DNA from: Planctomycetota bacterium
Lineage (GTDB): Bacteria > Planctomycetota > UBA11346
DNA length: 32,835 bases
Direction: 5' to 3'
NCBI GenBank assembly: GCA_013816485.1
Contig: JACDEI010000053.1
Location: 1 to 32,835 of the forward strand
The notes below the pieces were generated by a model. The model was not told where the DNA came from and did no database searches. It saw only the letters and a program-made list of their open reading frames with translations. Below, piece after piece: positions 26,496 to 32,835 of this stretch (within the stretch, counting starts at the first letter, position 1; every line of letters begins with the position of its first letter). A program made the position numbers and the translations under genes.

Positions 26496-27892
26496 CCACC
26501 AATCCCCTGCGCCTGCTCGTCATCGACGATGATGAGGTCGACCGTCAGACCATCCGCCGCATGGTCGAGAAGTCGGACCTCCAGTGCGAGGTCACCATGC
26601 GTGACGATGCGCCTGGCGGACTCCAGGCGCTCCAGGCCGGTGGCTTCGACATCGTGCTGCTCGACTACCTGCTGCCGCGCGGCAACGGGTTGGAGATCCT
26701 CAAGAAAATGCAGGCGGAAGGTGTCGACACACCGGTGGTGATATTGTCCGGACAGGCCGATCAACGTGTCGCCGTCGATCTGATGCGGCACGGTGCGGCC
26801 GACTACCTGATCAAGGACGGCCTACGCGATGAACGCTTGGCGATCACCGTGCGCAACGTGGTCGCGGCGCACCGTGCTGAGGTCAGCGCCAAACGTCACG
26901 CCGAAGCGCTGTCGAAACTCGCCAGTGGTACTGCCGCAGTGGTCGGCGCTGATTTCTTCCACGCGCTGACGCGACAACTCGCTGCTGCCTTCCATGTGCG
27001 GCATGCCTTTCTGGCGGAGTTGAACGATACTCAGGAATGTTCCTGTTTGGCTTTGTGGTCCGACGATGGCTTTCTGTGGCCGCGGCGGTTCCGCGCCGAC
27101 TTGTCACCGGCCACCACCATGTTGGCCGCACGCGAGTGCGTGGTGCTAAAAAACGTCGACGTCACCTTTGCCGAAGGCCTTGGCCAGTTGACCGGCGGCA
27201 TGGCCGGACTTGCCGTGCGCGATCAAAGCGGCCGCGCGATTGGACTCCTGGCCTTGATGCATGACCGCCCATTGGCGCTCGATGTCGGCCAACAGGACCT
27301 GCTGGCGATTTGCGCCGCCCGTGCGGCGGCCGAGATCGGTCGCATGCGTGCCGAACAAGCATTGGCGGAACGACTGCGGGTGGAAAAGGCGCTCGCGCGC
27401 TGCGCCGTCACCCTGCTGGCAGACGCCGATCCGGTGCAGTCGCTGCCGGTCGCCTTGCGCAACCTGCTGGAGACCACCGCTGGCGGGGCCATCGCGCTCT
27501 ACGATCTGGTCGGTGTCGCAGCAACGCTCGCGCTACGTCTGGTCGCCAGTGCGCGGCGTGACGAAGCGCAGCCGTTGGGACCGGCCGCACACATACCGAT
27601 CCATCCGGCGCTCGCGCGTTGGCATCAGGATATCACCCACGGTCTGATGGTCGCCGGCCCGGTGCGTCGGCTGCCGGCGGACGAGCAGCCGATCCTCTAT
27701 CAGCAGGGCGTACGTTCGGTGCTGATCATCCCGCTGCGTGTGCGCGAGGTCACCATCGGGCTGTTGCGCGTCGATCATCACACCGACGAACACCTGTGGA
27801 CGCGCGAAGAGGCGGCGCTCGTGCGCAGCGGTGCCGACTTGATCGCGGCGTACCTGGAACGCCGCCGCTCGGCAGTTGGCGCGGTGGGGTAA
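26492..27892 (+). CDS. Receiver protein with two GAF-like domains, 466 aa
   Basis: An N-terminal receiver domain (1-~122) has VIDDDEVD, phospho-acceptor Asp58 (IVLLDYLLPRGNG) and Lys in DYLIKDG. After a helical linker come two GAF-like regions, ~150-290 (FFHALTRQLAAAFHVRHAFLAE…QDLLAICAARAAAEI) and ~305-462 (ARCAVTLLADADPVQ…EEAALVRSGADLIAAYLERR). No kinase, GGDEF, EAL or DNA-binding domain follows, so the output is unclear. The ATGA overlap with the preceding receiver gene makes it the third cistron of the kinase operon. A histidine kinase domain normally expected after GAF domains is missing; the protein ends naturally 36 bp before a repeat element. Confidence 0.87.
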   Translation: MTTNPLRLLVIDDDEVDRQTIRRMVEKSDLQCEVTMRDDAPGGLQALQAGGFDIVLLDYLLPRGNGLEILKKMQAEGVDTPVVILSGQADQRVAVDLMRHGAADYLIKDGLRDERLAITVRNVVAAHRAEVSAKRHAEALSKLASGTAAVVGADFFHALTRQLAAAFHVRHAFLAELNDTQECSCLALWSDDGFLWPRRFRADLSPATTMLAARECVVLKNVDVTFAEGLGQLTGGMAGLAVRDQSGRAIGLLALMHDRPLALDVGQQDLLAICAARAAAEIGRMRAEQALAERLRVEKALARCAVTLLADADPVQSLPVALRNLLETTAGGAIALYDLVGVAATLALRLVASARRDEAQPLGPAAHIPIHPALARWHQDITHGLMVAGPVRRLPADEQPILYQQGVRSVLIIPLRVREVTIGLLRVDHHTDEHLWTREEAALVRSGADLIAAYLERRRSAVGAVG

Positions 27893-27928
27893 CAGGCAAG
27901 ACGGAAAAACTATGGCCAACGACCCCAG

Positions 27929-28036
27929 GATTTTTCGCCACGAAGGCACGAAGGGGATGAAGGGGATGAAGGGGAAGAAGGGGAAGAAGGGGAAGCCCCA
28001 TATTTTCCCCTTCGTGCCTTTGTGCCTTCGTGGCGA
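27929..28036. repeat. Inverted CACGAAGG repeat enclosing a 9-bp tandem
   Basis: The left arm (27929-27956) reads GATTTTTCGCCACGAAGGCA onward, and its inverted partner is at 28007-28036 (CCCCTTCGTGCC…CCTTCGTGGCGA). Between them is a tandem of GGGGATGAA/GGGGAAGAA 9-mers (~27953-27995). The arms match the element at 19670-19812. It lies between the convergent receiver-GAF and sodium-channel genes. Confidence 0.92.
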
Positions 28037-28105
28037 GGTATCTAGTTCGTTAGCTTTCCAGCATGGGATACCAGGGCACGTGAAAGACACACGGCGGAGC
28101 GCTGT

Positions 28106-28954
28106 TCAGCCAGCCTTATGCTCCGTCAATACCCGCCGAAGTTCAGCGAGATCGCGTTCCAAGCGTGTGATCAATTCCGCCGTCGCCGTCGTCGGTAACG
28201 TCACTGGCTTCGGACTATTTTCAGCAGCCGACAATTCCTGCATGGTCGAAACGATGATGCCGATGAAGAGGTTGAGGATGGTGAAGGTCGCCATGATGAT
28301 GAAGGGGACGAAAAAGGCCCACGCCCACGGATGGGTCGCCATCACCGGACGTACGATGCCCATCGACCAACTTTCCAGCGTCATGATCTGGAAGAGGGTG
28401 TAGAGCGACCGGCCCAAATGACCAAACCACTCCGGATGGGTGGCACCAAAAAATCCGGTCGCCATCACCGCGGCGACGTAAAAGAATACCGACATCAACG
28501 CCATGACCGAACCCAGGCCGGGGATGGCGTGCAGGAACGCGCTCACCACCCGGCGCATCGACGGCACCGCGGTCAGCAGGCGGAACACGCGCAGCACGCG
28601 TAGGCCACGCAGCACCGACGCGGGGCCCGATGCGGGCACCAAGGCAATACCGACCACCAGGATATCGAAGACGTTCCACCCGCTGCGCAACATCGCCCAG
28701 CGATAGGCGACGGCTTTCAGCAGCAGCTCGATGACGAACACCCCCAGGCAGACATGATCAATCGTCACCAGCCAACTCGCGTACGGACTGTGGACCATCG
28801 GCGTGGCCTCCATGCCCAGCACCGCCGCGTTGATCAGGATCAGCGCAATGACGGTGTGCTGCACCCGCGCCGACTCGACCCAGGCGGCCAGGGCGATGCG
28901 CCATGGCGCGACGCCGGTTTTCTGTTGCAGGCGCAGGAGATCAGAATCGGTCAT
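28106..28954 (-). CDS. Voltage-gated sodium channel, BacNav/NaChBac type, 282 aa
   Basis: This is a one-domain (six-helix) ion channel that would assemble as a homotetramer in the inner membrane. S4 carries four arginines at every third position (R116, R119, R122, R125 in SVLRGLRVLRVFRLL). The selectivity filter TLESWSM (192-198) is the sodium-type filter of bacterial Nav channels. S6 is FFVPFIIMATFTILNLFIGIIV. A C-terminal helical segment (TTATAELITRLERDLAELRRVL) fits the usual coiled coil. ATG 28954 has GAGGA 7 nt upstream. It lies 99 bp downstream of the photolyase gene on the same strand. It likely serves motility, pH or salt responses; this is inference. Confidence 0.94.
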   Translation of the reverse strand: MTDSDLLRLQQKTGVAPWRIALAAWVESARVQHTVIALILINAAVLGMEATPMVHSPYASWLVTIDHVCLGVFVIELLLKAVAYRWAMLRSGWNVFDILVVGIALVPASGPASVLRGLRVLRVFRLLTAVPSMRRVVSAFLHAIPGLGSVMALMSVFFYVAAVMATGFFGATHPEWFGHLGRSLYTLFQIMTLESWSMGIVRPVMATHPWAWAFFVPFIIMATFTILNLFIGIIVSTMQELSAAENSPKPVTLPTTATAELITRLERDLAELRRVLTEHKAG

Positions 28955-29053
28955 GGCGTCGTCCTCGTGTGACGGCGATGATAGGCCATCCGCGGACAAG
29001 CAATCACGGGCCCCGGGGGCCGACGTGGAGACGGTGGCTGGCAGCCGACCGAA

Positions 29054-30559
29054 TCAGAACAGGTGCTGCTGCGCACCACGTTCGCCGTAGCGTTCCAGGT
29101 AGCCCTTCAGTCGGATCTTCTTCAGTGTGTTCGCGCTGCTCATGTAGCGGATCTGGCCAAAGATCGGGCGCTGCGGCGCCCACGGGCGATCGAAGCGTCC
29201 CAGGCACCAACTGATGCCGCTCGATGAATTGGGATCACGGCCATCAACGGCGTAACGGTTGTTGAGTTCGGTGAGGATCGCCAGCGCCTCGCGTGGGTGG
29301 CGCGTCCACTCCAGCACCTTCTTGCCCCACAACATGCGCAGGTAGTTGTGCATGCGACCTTCGCTGCGCAGTTCGCGCTGGGCGGCGTTCCACAGCGGAT
29401 CATGGGTGCGGGCGTCGGCGAACTGCTCGACGGTGTAGACGTGTTCGCGTGGATCCTGCGCATGGGCTTCCAATGTCGCGCGCGCCCACGCCGGCAGGTC
29501 CTCATAGGTTTCATGTGCCGGACGGTGGAAGCAGTAGTGGTGGCCGAGTTCGCGCCAAGTCACCAGTTCGTCGAGGAAACTCTCTGGTCCAGAGGTGACG
29601 CCCCACCAGCCCTCCCGTTTGCCATCGGCCTTTGACCCCAAGCGTTGCGGCGACCACGCTTCACGCGCCAACACGTTCGCCACCGCCTGATGTGCCGACA
29701 GGTGGCCGAAGTGTAGCCACGGCGACAGACCGCTGGCGGCGCTGTCATCAACCACGTTGCGATCCTCGTGGTAACGGGCGAGGCCATTGGCGAGGAACTG
29801 CGTCAGTTGTTTCTCGGCAGCCGTGCTGCCACCGCGCATACCAACCACGCCGACCGCGTGATCGATCGGCAGATGCGCCAGCGCGGCGGTGCTGCCGCTG
29901 AACAACGTGGGATCGGCGGCACGCCAGCGTGAACCCCATCCGGTCGGCAACGTCGGCAGCGGCAGCTTCGGCGCACGCTTCAGTGGTTCCGCCAGCGGCA
30001 TCGCATCGAGGTGCGGGCGCAGGTTCTTTTGCAGGATGCGGCGGAAGGCGTAGGCAGTCGCACTGGCGGCAACGGTGGCACGCAGCGGCAACAGCCCGTT
30101 GCCGTCGACCACTTCGAAACGCACCGGCAGTTTCACTGCTGCGGCAGCGACCATGCGCGGCAGAAAGAAATACGGGTAGTCATCACCGATGACGACGGCG
30201 GCTTCGCTGGCGAGGTGTTCCAGCAGACCACGGCCATTGCCAGCGACGTCCTCGACGTATGGCAGGTAAGTCACGCCGGCCGCGGTGCAGGCAGCGGCGT
30301 TGTCCGCCATACCCTGCACCACAAACGCATGGAACCGCTCGCTCGCCCACTGGTAATCACAGCGCAATGGTTCGAACACCACCAACGGACGTTTGAGGTG
30401 CGTTGCCCACTCCACCGCCCGTTGCAGCGCGAAGTTCCAGGTCGTGCGCCGCGCGGCGGTCATCCAGTACAGCACATAACGACCATCACTACGCACCAGC
30501 GCCTGATTGGTGATCGTCACCCGTAGGGCAGATATGCGAGAGGCAGGCACGTCGGACAT
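29054..30559 (-). CDS. phr: Class II CPD photolyase (deoxyribodipyrimidine photo-lyase), 501 aa
   Basis: This is an FAD-dependent, light-driven enzyme that splits cyclobutane pyrimidine dimers. It has the N-terminal antenna-binding domain (GRYVLYWMTAARRTTWNFAL) and a C-terminal catalytic domain with class II signatures: ESFLDELVTWRELGHHYCFH, LRMLWGKKVLEWTRHP, ELNNRYAVDGRDPNSSSGIS, and FGQIRYMS near the end. The length suits class II enzymes. ATG 30559 (MSDVPASRISALRV) is chosen over the upstream open frame to 30616 because the latter lacks family sequence; no good ribosome binding site is visible for either. The sodium channel gene follows on the same strand. Confidence 0.93.
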   Translation of the reverse strand: MSDVPASRISALRVTITNQALVRSDGRYVLYWMTAARRTTWNFALQRAVEWATHLKRPLVVFEPLRCDYQWASERFHAFVVQGMADNAAACTAAGVTYLPYVEDVAGNGRGLLEHLASEAAVVIGDDYPYFFLPRMVAAAAVKLPVRFEVVDGNGLLPLRATVAASATAYAFRRILQKNLRPHLDAMPLAEPLKRAPKLPLPTLPTGWGSRWRAADPTLFSGSTAALAHLPIDHAVGVVGMRGGSTAAEKQLTQFLANGLARYHEDRNVVDDSAASGLSPWLHFGHLSAHQAVANVLAREAWSPQRLGSKADGKREGWWGVTSGPESFLDELVTWRELGHHYCFHRPAHETYEDLPAWARATLEAHAQDPREHVYTVEQFADARTHDPLWNAAQRELRSEGRMHNYLRMLWGKKVLEWTRHPREALAILTELNNRYAVDGRDPNSSSGISWCLGRFDRPWAPQRPIFGQIRYMSSANTLKKIRLKGYLERYGERGAQQHLF

Positions 30560-30679
30560 GCGTAGGACGTAGTGTCTCAAGCGCAGGTCGCCATGACGTC
30601 CGCGGTGTAGATCCACACAGCGGACGTTCAGGCGCTGGTTGTTGCGTCATGCGACTGCACTGCTGTGAGGCGCAGCCAA

Positions 30680-30702
30680 AAGATGTAACGAAAATCCATC
30701 TA
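30680..30702. promoter_or_regulatory. Possible NsrR-type operator upstream of the NirB-like gene
   Basis: AAGATGTAACG-A-AAATCCATCTA matches 16 of 22 informative positions of the 11-1-11 NsrR consensus (AAGATGCATTT-n-AAATGCATCTT). The outer AGATG/CATCT are perfectly inverted. It lies 79 bp before the GTG start of the NirB-like gene. It is weaker than the site at 31650. Confidence 0.4.
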
Positions 30703-30781
30703 TCTACGGTCGGATGGCCCTAACGCCTTATCGCAGCGTTGGCATGCCGTGCGCAAACCACGCCGAGCGCAGGAGGCGGGC

Positions 30782-31610
30782 GTGGCCGGCAACGGCGATC
30801 GTCTGGTGATGATAGGTGGTGGCATGGTCGCGTGGCGGCTGTGTCGTCAGCTCGTCGAGCATGGCCTGCACCGCGAACGCCGCATCACCGTGATCGGCGA
30901 TGAGTCCTGTCCGGCCTATGACCGTATCCGCTTGAGTGAATGTCTGGAGGGCACCGCACCAGCAGATTTGGCACTCGATCGGCGGGAATGGTATGGCGAC
31001 CACGGCATCGAATTGTTGTTGGGTGCCACGGCCTTAGCGGTGCAGCCTGAGCGCAATCTGGTGCAGACCACGCTGGGCGAACGCGGTTATGCGCAGGCAG
31101 TACTTGCCACCGGTGCGCGTCCGTTCCTGCCACCGACACCAGGGGCGGAACTCCCAGGTGTGTTCACCTACCGCACCATCGCGGATGTCACCGCCATCAC
31201 CGCCCTGGCCGAACGTGGTCGCCGGGTGGTCATCGTCGGTGGTGGTCTGCTCGGGTTGGAATTGGCCAAAGGACTTGCTGATCGCGGACTGAACGTCTGC
31301 ATCCTCGAACGCTCCCCAGGCCTGATGGTGCGTCAGCTCAATCCGGTGGCCTCCGGTATTCTGCGGGCGCAGGTCGAAGGGTTGGGCATCGCCGTCCACG
31401 TCGATGTACGCGTGGAAGACATCGCAACCAATCCCGAGCGTGGTTGCCCGCTGGTGGTACGCACCGCCGAGCGCCTTGCGCATCCAGCGGACCTGGTGGT
31501 GATCGCTGCTGGGGTACGGCCACGTGATGAACTGGCACGTGCCGCTGGACTGACCTGTTCGCCCTCAGGTGGCGTGGTCACCGACCGATTTCTGCGCACC
31601 TCGGTGCGGT
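30782..31610 (+). pseudogene. NirB-like FAD/NAD(P)H-binding protein, truncated
   Basis: The sequence matches the N-terminal flavoprotein part of the assimilatory nitrite reductase large subunit: first nucleotide motif VMIGGGMVAWRL, AYDRIRLSECLEG, WYGDHGIELLLGA, LATGARPFLPPTPGAELPGV, second motif VVIVGGGLLGLELAKGL and VVIAAGVRPRDEL. GTG 30782 has a perfect AGGAGG 5 nt upstream. Family similarity stops at GGVVTDRFLRTS, exactly where the FAD-binding IYAIGEC-type motif should come. The remaining frame (to 31804) runs through the globin operator into the globin gene. The BFD-like and siroheme-reductase regions are absent. It is most likely a deletion remnant; a short reductase with an altered tail is less likely. 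Confidence 0.78.
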
Positions 31611-31644
31611 GGTCATCCGCATCCCGCTCGAATGACCCACACGG

Positions 31645-31677
31645 CACCAAAGCAGCATTGACAATGCATCTTTGGTG
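31645..31677. promoter_or_regulatory. NsrR-type palindromic operator in the globin promoter
   Basis: A 33-bp near-perfect palindrome is centred on base 31661: CACCAAAG – CA – GCATTG – A – CAATGC – AT – CTTTGGTG. Its inner 23 bp (31650-31672) match the NO-sensor NsrR consensus at 18 of 22 informative positions, with the right half AATGCATCTT perfect. TTGACA (31658-31663), a possible -35 box, lies inside it. It is 60 bp upstream of the globin ATG, and an NsrR-type gene follows the globin, so NO-controlled repression of the globin is the natural reading. Confidence 0.75.
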
Positions 31678-31736
31678 TCGATCCCTGCCGTTATTCCTCC
31701 AATCATCCACCAATCCAAGCATCCTCCTGAGCATCC

Positions 31737-32153
31737 ATGAGCCTTACCCCACAGCAGGTCGCCGACGTGCAACGCACCTGGGAACTCTGCGTCCCCATCG
31801 CTGACACCGCCGCGGATCTGTTCTATGCCAAGTTGTTCGAACTCGATCCGTCACTGCGTGCACTGTTCCCCAGCGACATCAAGGAGCAGAAGAAGAAGCT
31901 GATGACCATGATCACCACCGCCGTGCGATCGCTGAAGGATCTCGCCACGCTGGTGCCGGTGGTCCAGGCGCTCGGCAAACGCCACGTCGCCTACAAGGTG
32001 AAAGAAAAGGACTACGGCACCGTCGGCGCCGCCCTGCTCGACACCTTGGAAAAGGGCCTGGGCAAGGAGTGGACGCCACCAGTGAAGGATGCCTGGATCG
32101 CGGTCTATGGCGTGTTGTCGTCGGTGATGATCGACGCGAGTAAGACGGCGTGA
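31737..32153 (+). CDS. Single-domain globin (flavohaemoglobin-type), 138 aa
   Basis: The protein resembles Vitreoscilla haemoglobin, Campylobacter Cgb and the haem domain of Hmp. The proximal haem ligand is His83 (ALGKRHVAYKV). The distal pocket has Tyr30 at B10 (DLFYAKLFELDP) and a probable E7 Gln51 (KEQKKKLM). The segment KDYGTVGAALLDTLEKGLG is family typical. No reductase domain is attached, so electrons must come from a separate protein. The Tyr-Gln pocket and the NsrR-type operator upstream point to nitric oxide detoxification. No Shine-Dalgarno sequence is evident. The neighbours are a truncated NirB-like flavoprotein and a broken nsrR. Confidence 0.93.
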   Translation: MSLTPQQVADVQRTWELCVPIADTAADLFYAKLFELDPSLRALFPSDIKEQKKKLMTMITTAVRSLKDLATLVPVVQALGKRHVAYKVKEKDYGTVGAALLDTLEKGLGKEWTPPVKDAWIAVYGVLSSVMIDASKTA

Positions 32154-32157
32154 TCAG

Positions 32158-32244
32158 TCCGATGTCCGATGTCCGATGTCCGATGTCCGATGTCACGTCG
32201 GTCGCAGGGCATCGGACATCGGACATCGGACATCGGACATCGGA
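32158..32244. repeat. Inverted heptamer arrays (TCCGATG / CATCGGA)
   Basis: Positions 32158-32192 are five copies of TCCGATG (the last ends TCCGATG before TCACG). Positions 32210-32244 are five copies of CATCGGA, the exact reverse complement. The arms could fold into a stem of about 35 bp with an 18-bp loop. The right arm ends 6 bp before the nsrR-like ATG, so it covers any leader and ribosome binding site of that gene. Confidence 0.95.
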
Positions 32245-32250
32245 TAGTGT

Positions 32251-32682
32251 ATGCACCTGACCAAACACACCGATTACGCCCTGCGCACGCTGCTCTACCT
32301 CGCCGCCAAGGGCGAAGGCGTGGTGACCATCGACGAGGTTGCCGAATCGTTCCACATCAACCGTCACCACCTCGGCAAGGTTGCCCAGGAACTGGTCGAA
32401 CGCGGCTACGTCTAGGCTCGACGTGGGCCCGGTGGTGGCCTGGTGCTGGCGAAGGACCCGACGCTCATCAGCCTCGCCGGCGTGGTGCGCGATTTCGAGC
32501 CGCACCTTGATCTGCTCGAATGTTTTGCTCCTGACACCAGCACTTGCCCGGTGACGCATGCCTGTGCGCTCAAGAGCGTGCTGGGCAAAGCGCGCAAGGC
32601 GTTCTTTGATGTGTTGTTGGATTACAGTTTGGCTGAGGTGCTGGGTAAACCGGAGGCGCTACTCAAAGCCTTGAAGCGTTGA
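32251..32682 (+). pseudogene. nsrR: Rrf2-family NO sensor NsrR, interrupted by one in-frame TAG
   Basis: Read through, the 144-codon frame encodes a complete NsrR-like repressor: winged helix (MHLTKHTDYALRTLLYLAAK, VAESFHINRHHLGKVAQELV), the wing (ARRGPGGGLVLAK), and three cysteines in LLECFAPDTSTCPVTHACAL that would bind the NO-sensing Fe-S cluster (C-x7-C-x5-C). Codon 55 (32413-32415) is TAG, between ERGYV and ARRGPGGG, where relatives have an ordinary residue; CAG, GAG or AAG is one base away. The rest is intact with no frameshift. Either the gene is recently inactivated, the codon is read through, or there is a sequence error. Restart at ATG/GTG codons after the stop would lack the DNA-binding helix. 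Confidence 0.85.
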
Positions 32683-32730
32683 ACCCCAACAGCGCAATCA
32701 CACCTCAGAACTCGTAGAGCACGCAAAGCA

Positions 32731-32835
32731 AGCAGAGGGGGCAGAGAATAAGCCAGGGTGATTCTGGGACTGGGATGCATGTGCGGTAACTTGCTGCTTT
32801 CTGCCCTCTGCCCTCTGCCCTCTGCCCTTTGCCCT
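32731..32835. repeat. Heptamer array (CTGCCCT), cut by the window edge
   Basis: Positions 32801-32835 are five copies of CTGCCCT (the last starts with T) running off the window. A short inverted partner, GCAGAGGGGGCAGAG, is at 32732-32746. The sequence from 32683 to the end contains no other feature. Confidence 0.88.

Noticed and set aside
29009..29022. GGGCCCCGGGGGCC as a terminator for the photolyase gene
   Set aside because: It is a short self-complementary run with almost no loop and no U-tract; too weak to call.
31611..31804. Tail of the NirB-like frame as coding sequence
   Set aside because: It reads through the NsrR-type palindrome and into the globin gene out of frame and matches no family continuation.
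32158..32244. CRISPR-like array
   Set aside because: The units are directly abutting 7-mers without spacers and form one inverted pair; no cas gene is present.

Overview
The window is GC-rich bacterial chromosome, densely coding on both strands. The gene content includes a secreted protein with CBM9-like and FlgD-type Ig domains, a PQQ-type dehydrogenase joined to a c-type cytochrome with a Gly/Cys sorting tail, a BrxA/YphP-type protein, a class II photolyase, and many inverted intergenic repeats. Together these fit a free-living aerobe of the Planctomycetota or a related PVC-type lineage. This is inference: no rRNA or marker gene is present to prove it. I saw no rRNA, tRNA, CRISPR array, transposase or integrase.

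Layout. 1-2167: a decayed fragment of a BrxA/YphP-like gene, a Fic-family AMP-transferase, and an intact BrxA/YphP-like gene. 2478-6368: a large secreted CBM9/beta-propeller protein. 12616-9700-6494 (minus strand): a complete tripartite RND efflux system (outer membrane factor, periplasmic adaptor, pump). 13020-14351: glycerate 2-kinase. 19539-14420 (minus): a large secreted PQQ-dehydrogenase/diheme cytochrome with a C-terminal sorting tail, a DUF3574 lipoprotein, and a small exported protein. 19934-23360 (plus): sugar-acid catabolism (fuconolactonase-like amidohydrolase, L-fuconate dehydratase, SDR epimerase/dehydrogenase). 23512-27892 (plus): a signalling block (small ORF, CheW-like protein, PilJ-type sensor histidine kinase, two receiver proteins with overlapping stop/start codons). 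30559-28106 (minus): class II CPD photolyase followed by a BacNav-type voltage-gated sodium channel. 30782-32682 (plus): a nitric-oxide locus made of a truncated NirB-like flavoprotein, a single-domain globin behind an NsrR-type palindrome, and an nsrR gene interrupted by one in-frame amber codon.

The most unusual feature is in the gaps. Most intergenic gaps above about 100 bp carry a short tandem repeat, an inverted repeat, or both. Most tandem units are 7 bp (others 8-9 bp), and the word differs from locus to locus: GGACCCC, TGATCAC, CCTGTAG, ACCTCGC, CATTCTG, TCCGATG, CTGCCCT and others. At several loci the word appears on one side and its reverse complement on the other, so the locus can fold into a hairpin or cruciform. 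Two longer words recur at distant loci (about 11.0 and 20.8 kb; 19.7 and 27.9 kb), so these are dispersed families. One array forms the C-terminal codons of the RND pump, and a 9-bp array forms the hydrophobic core of a lipoprotein signal peptide.

The NO locus looks partly decayed: the NirB-like gene stops matching its family just before the globin operator, and the regulator carries a nonsense codon, while globin and operator look intact.
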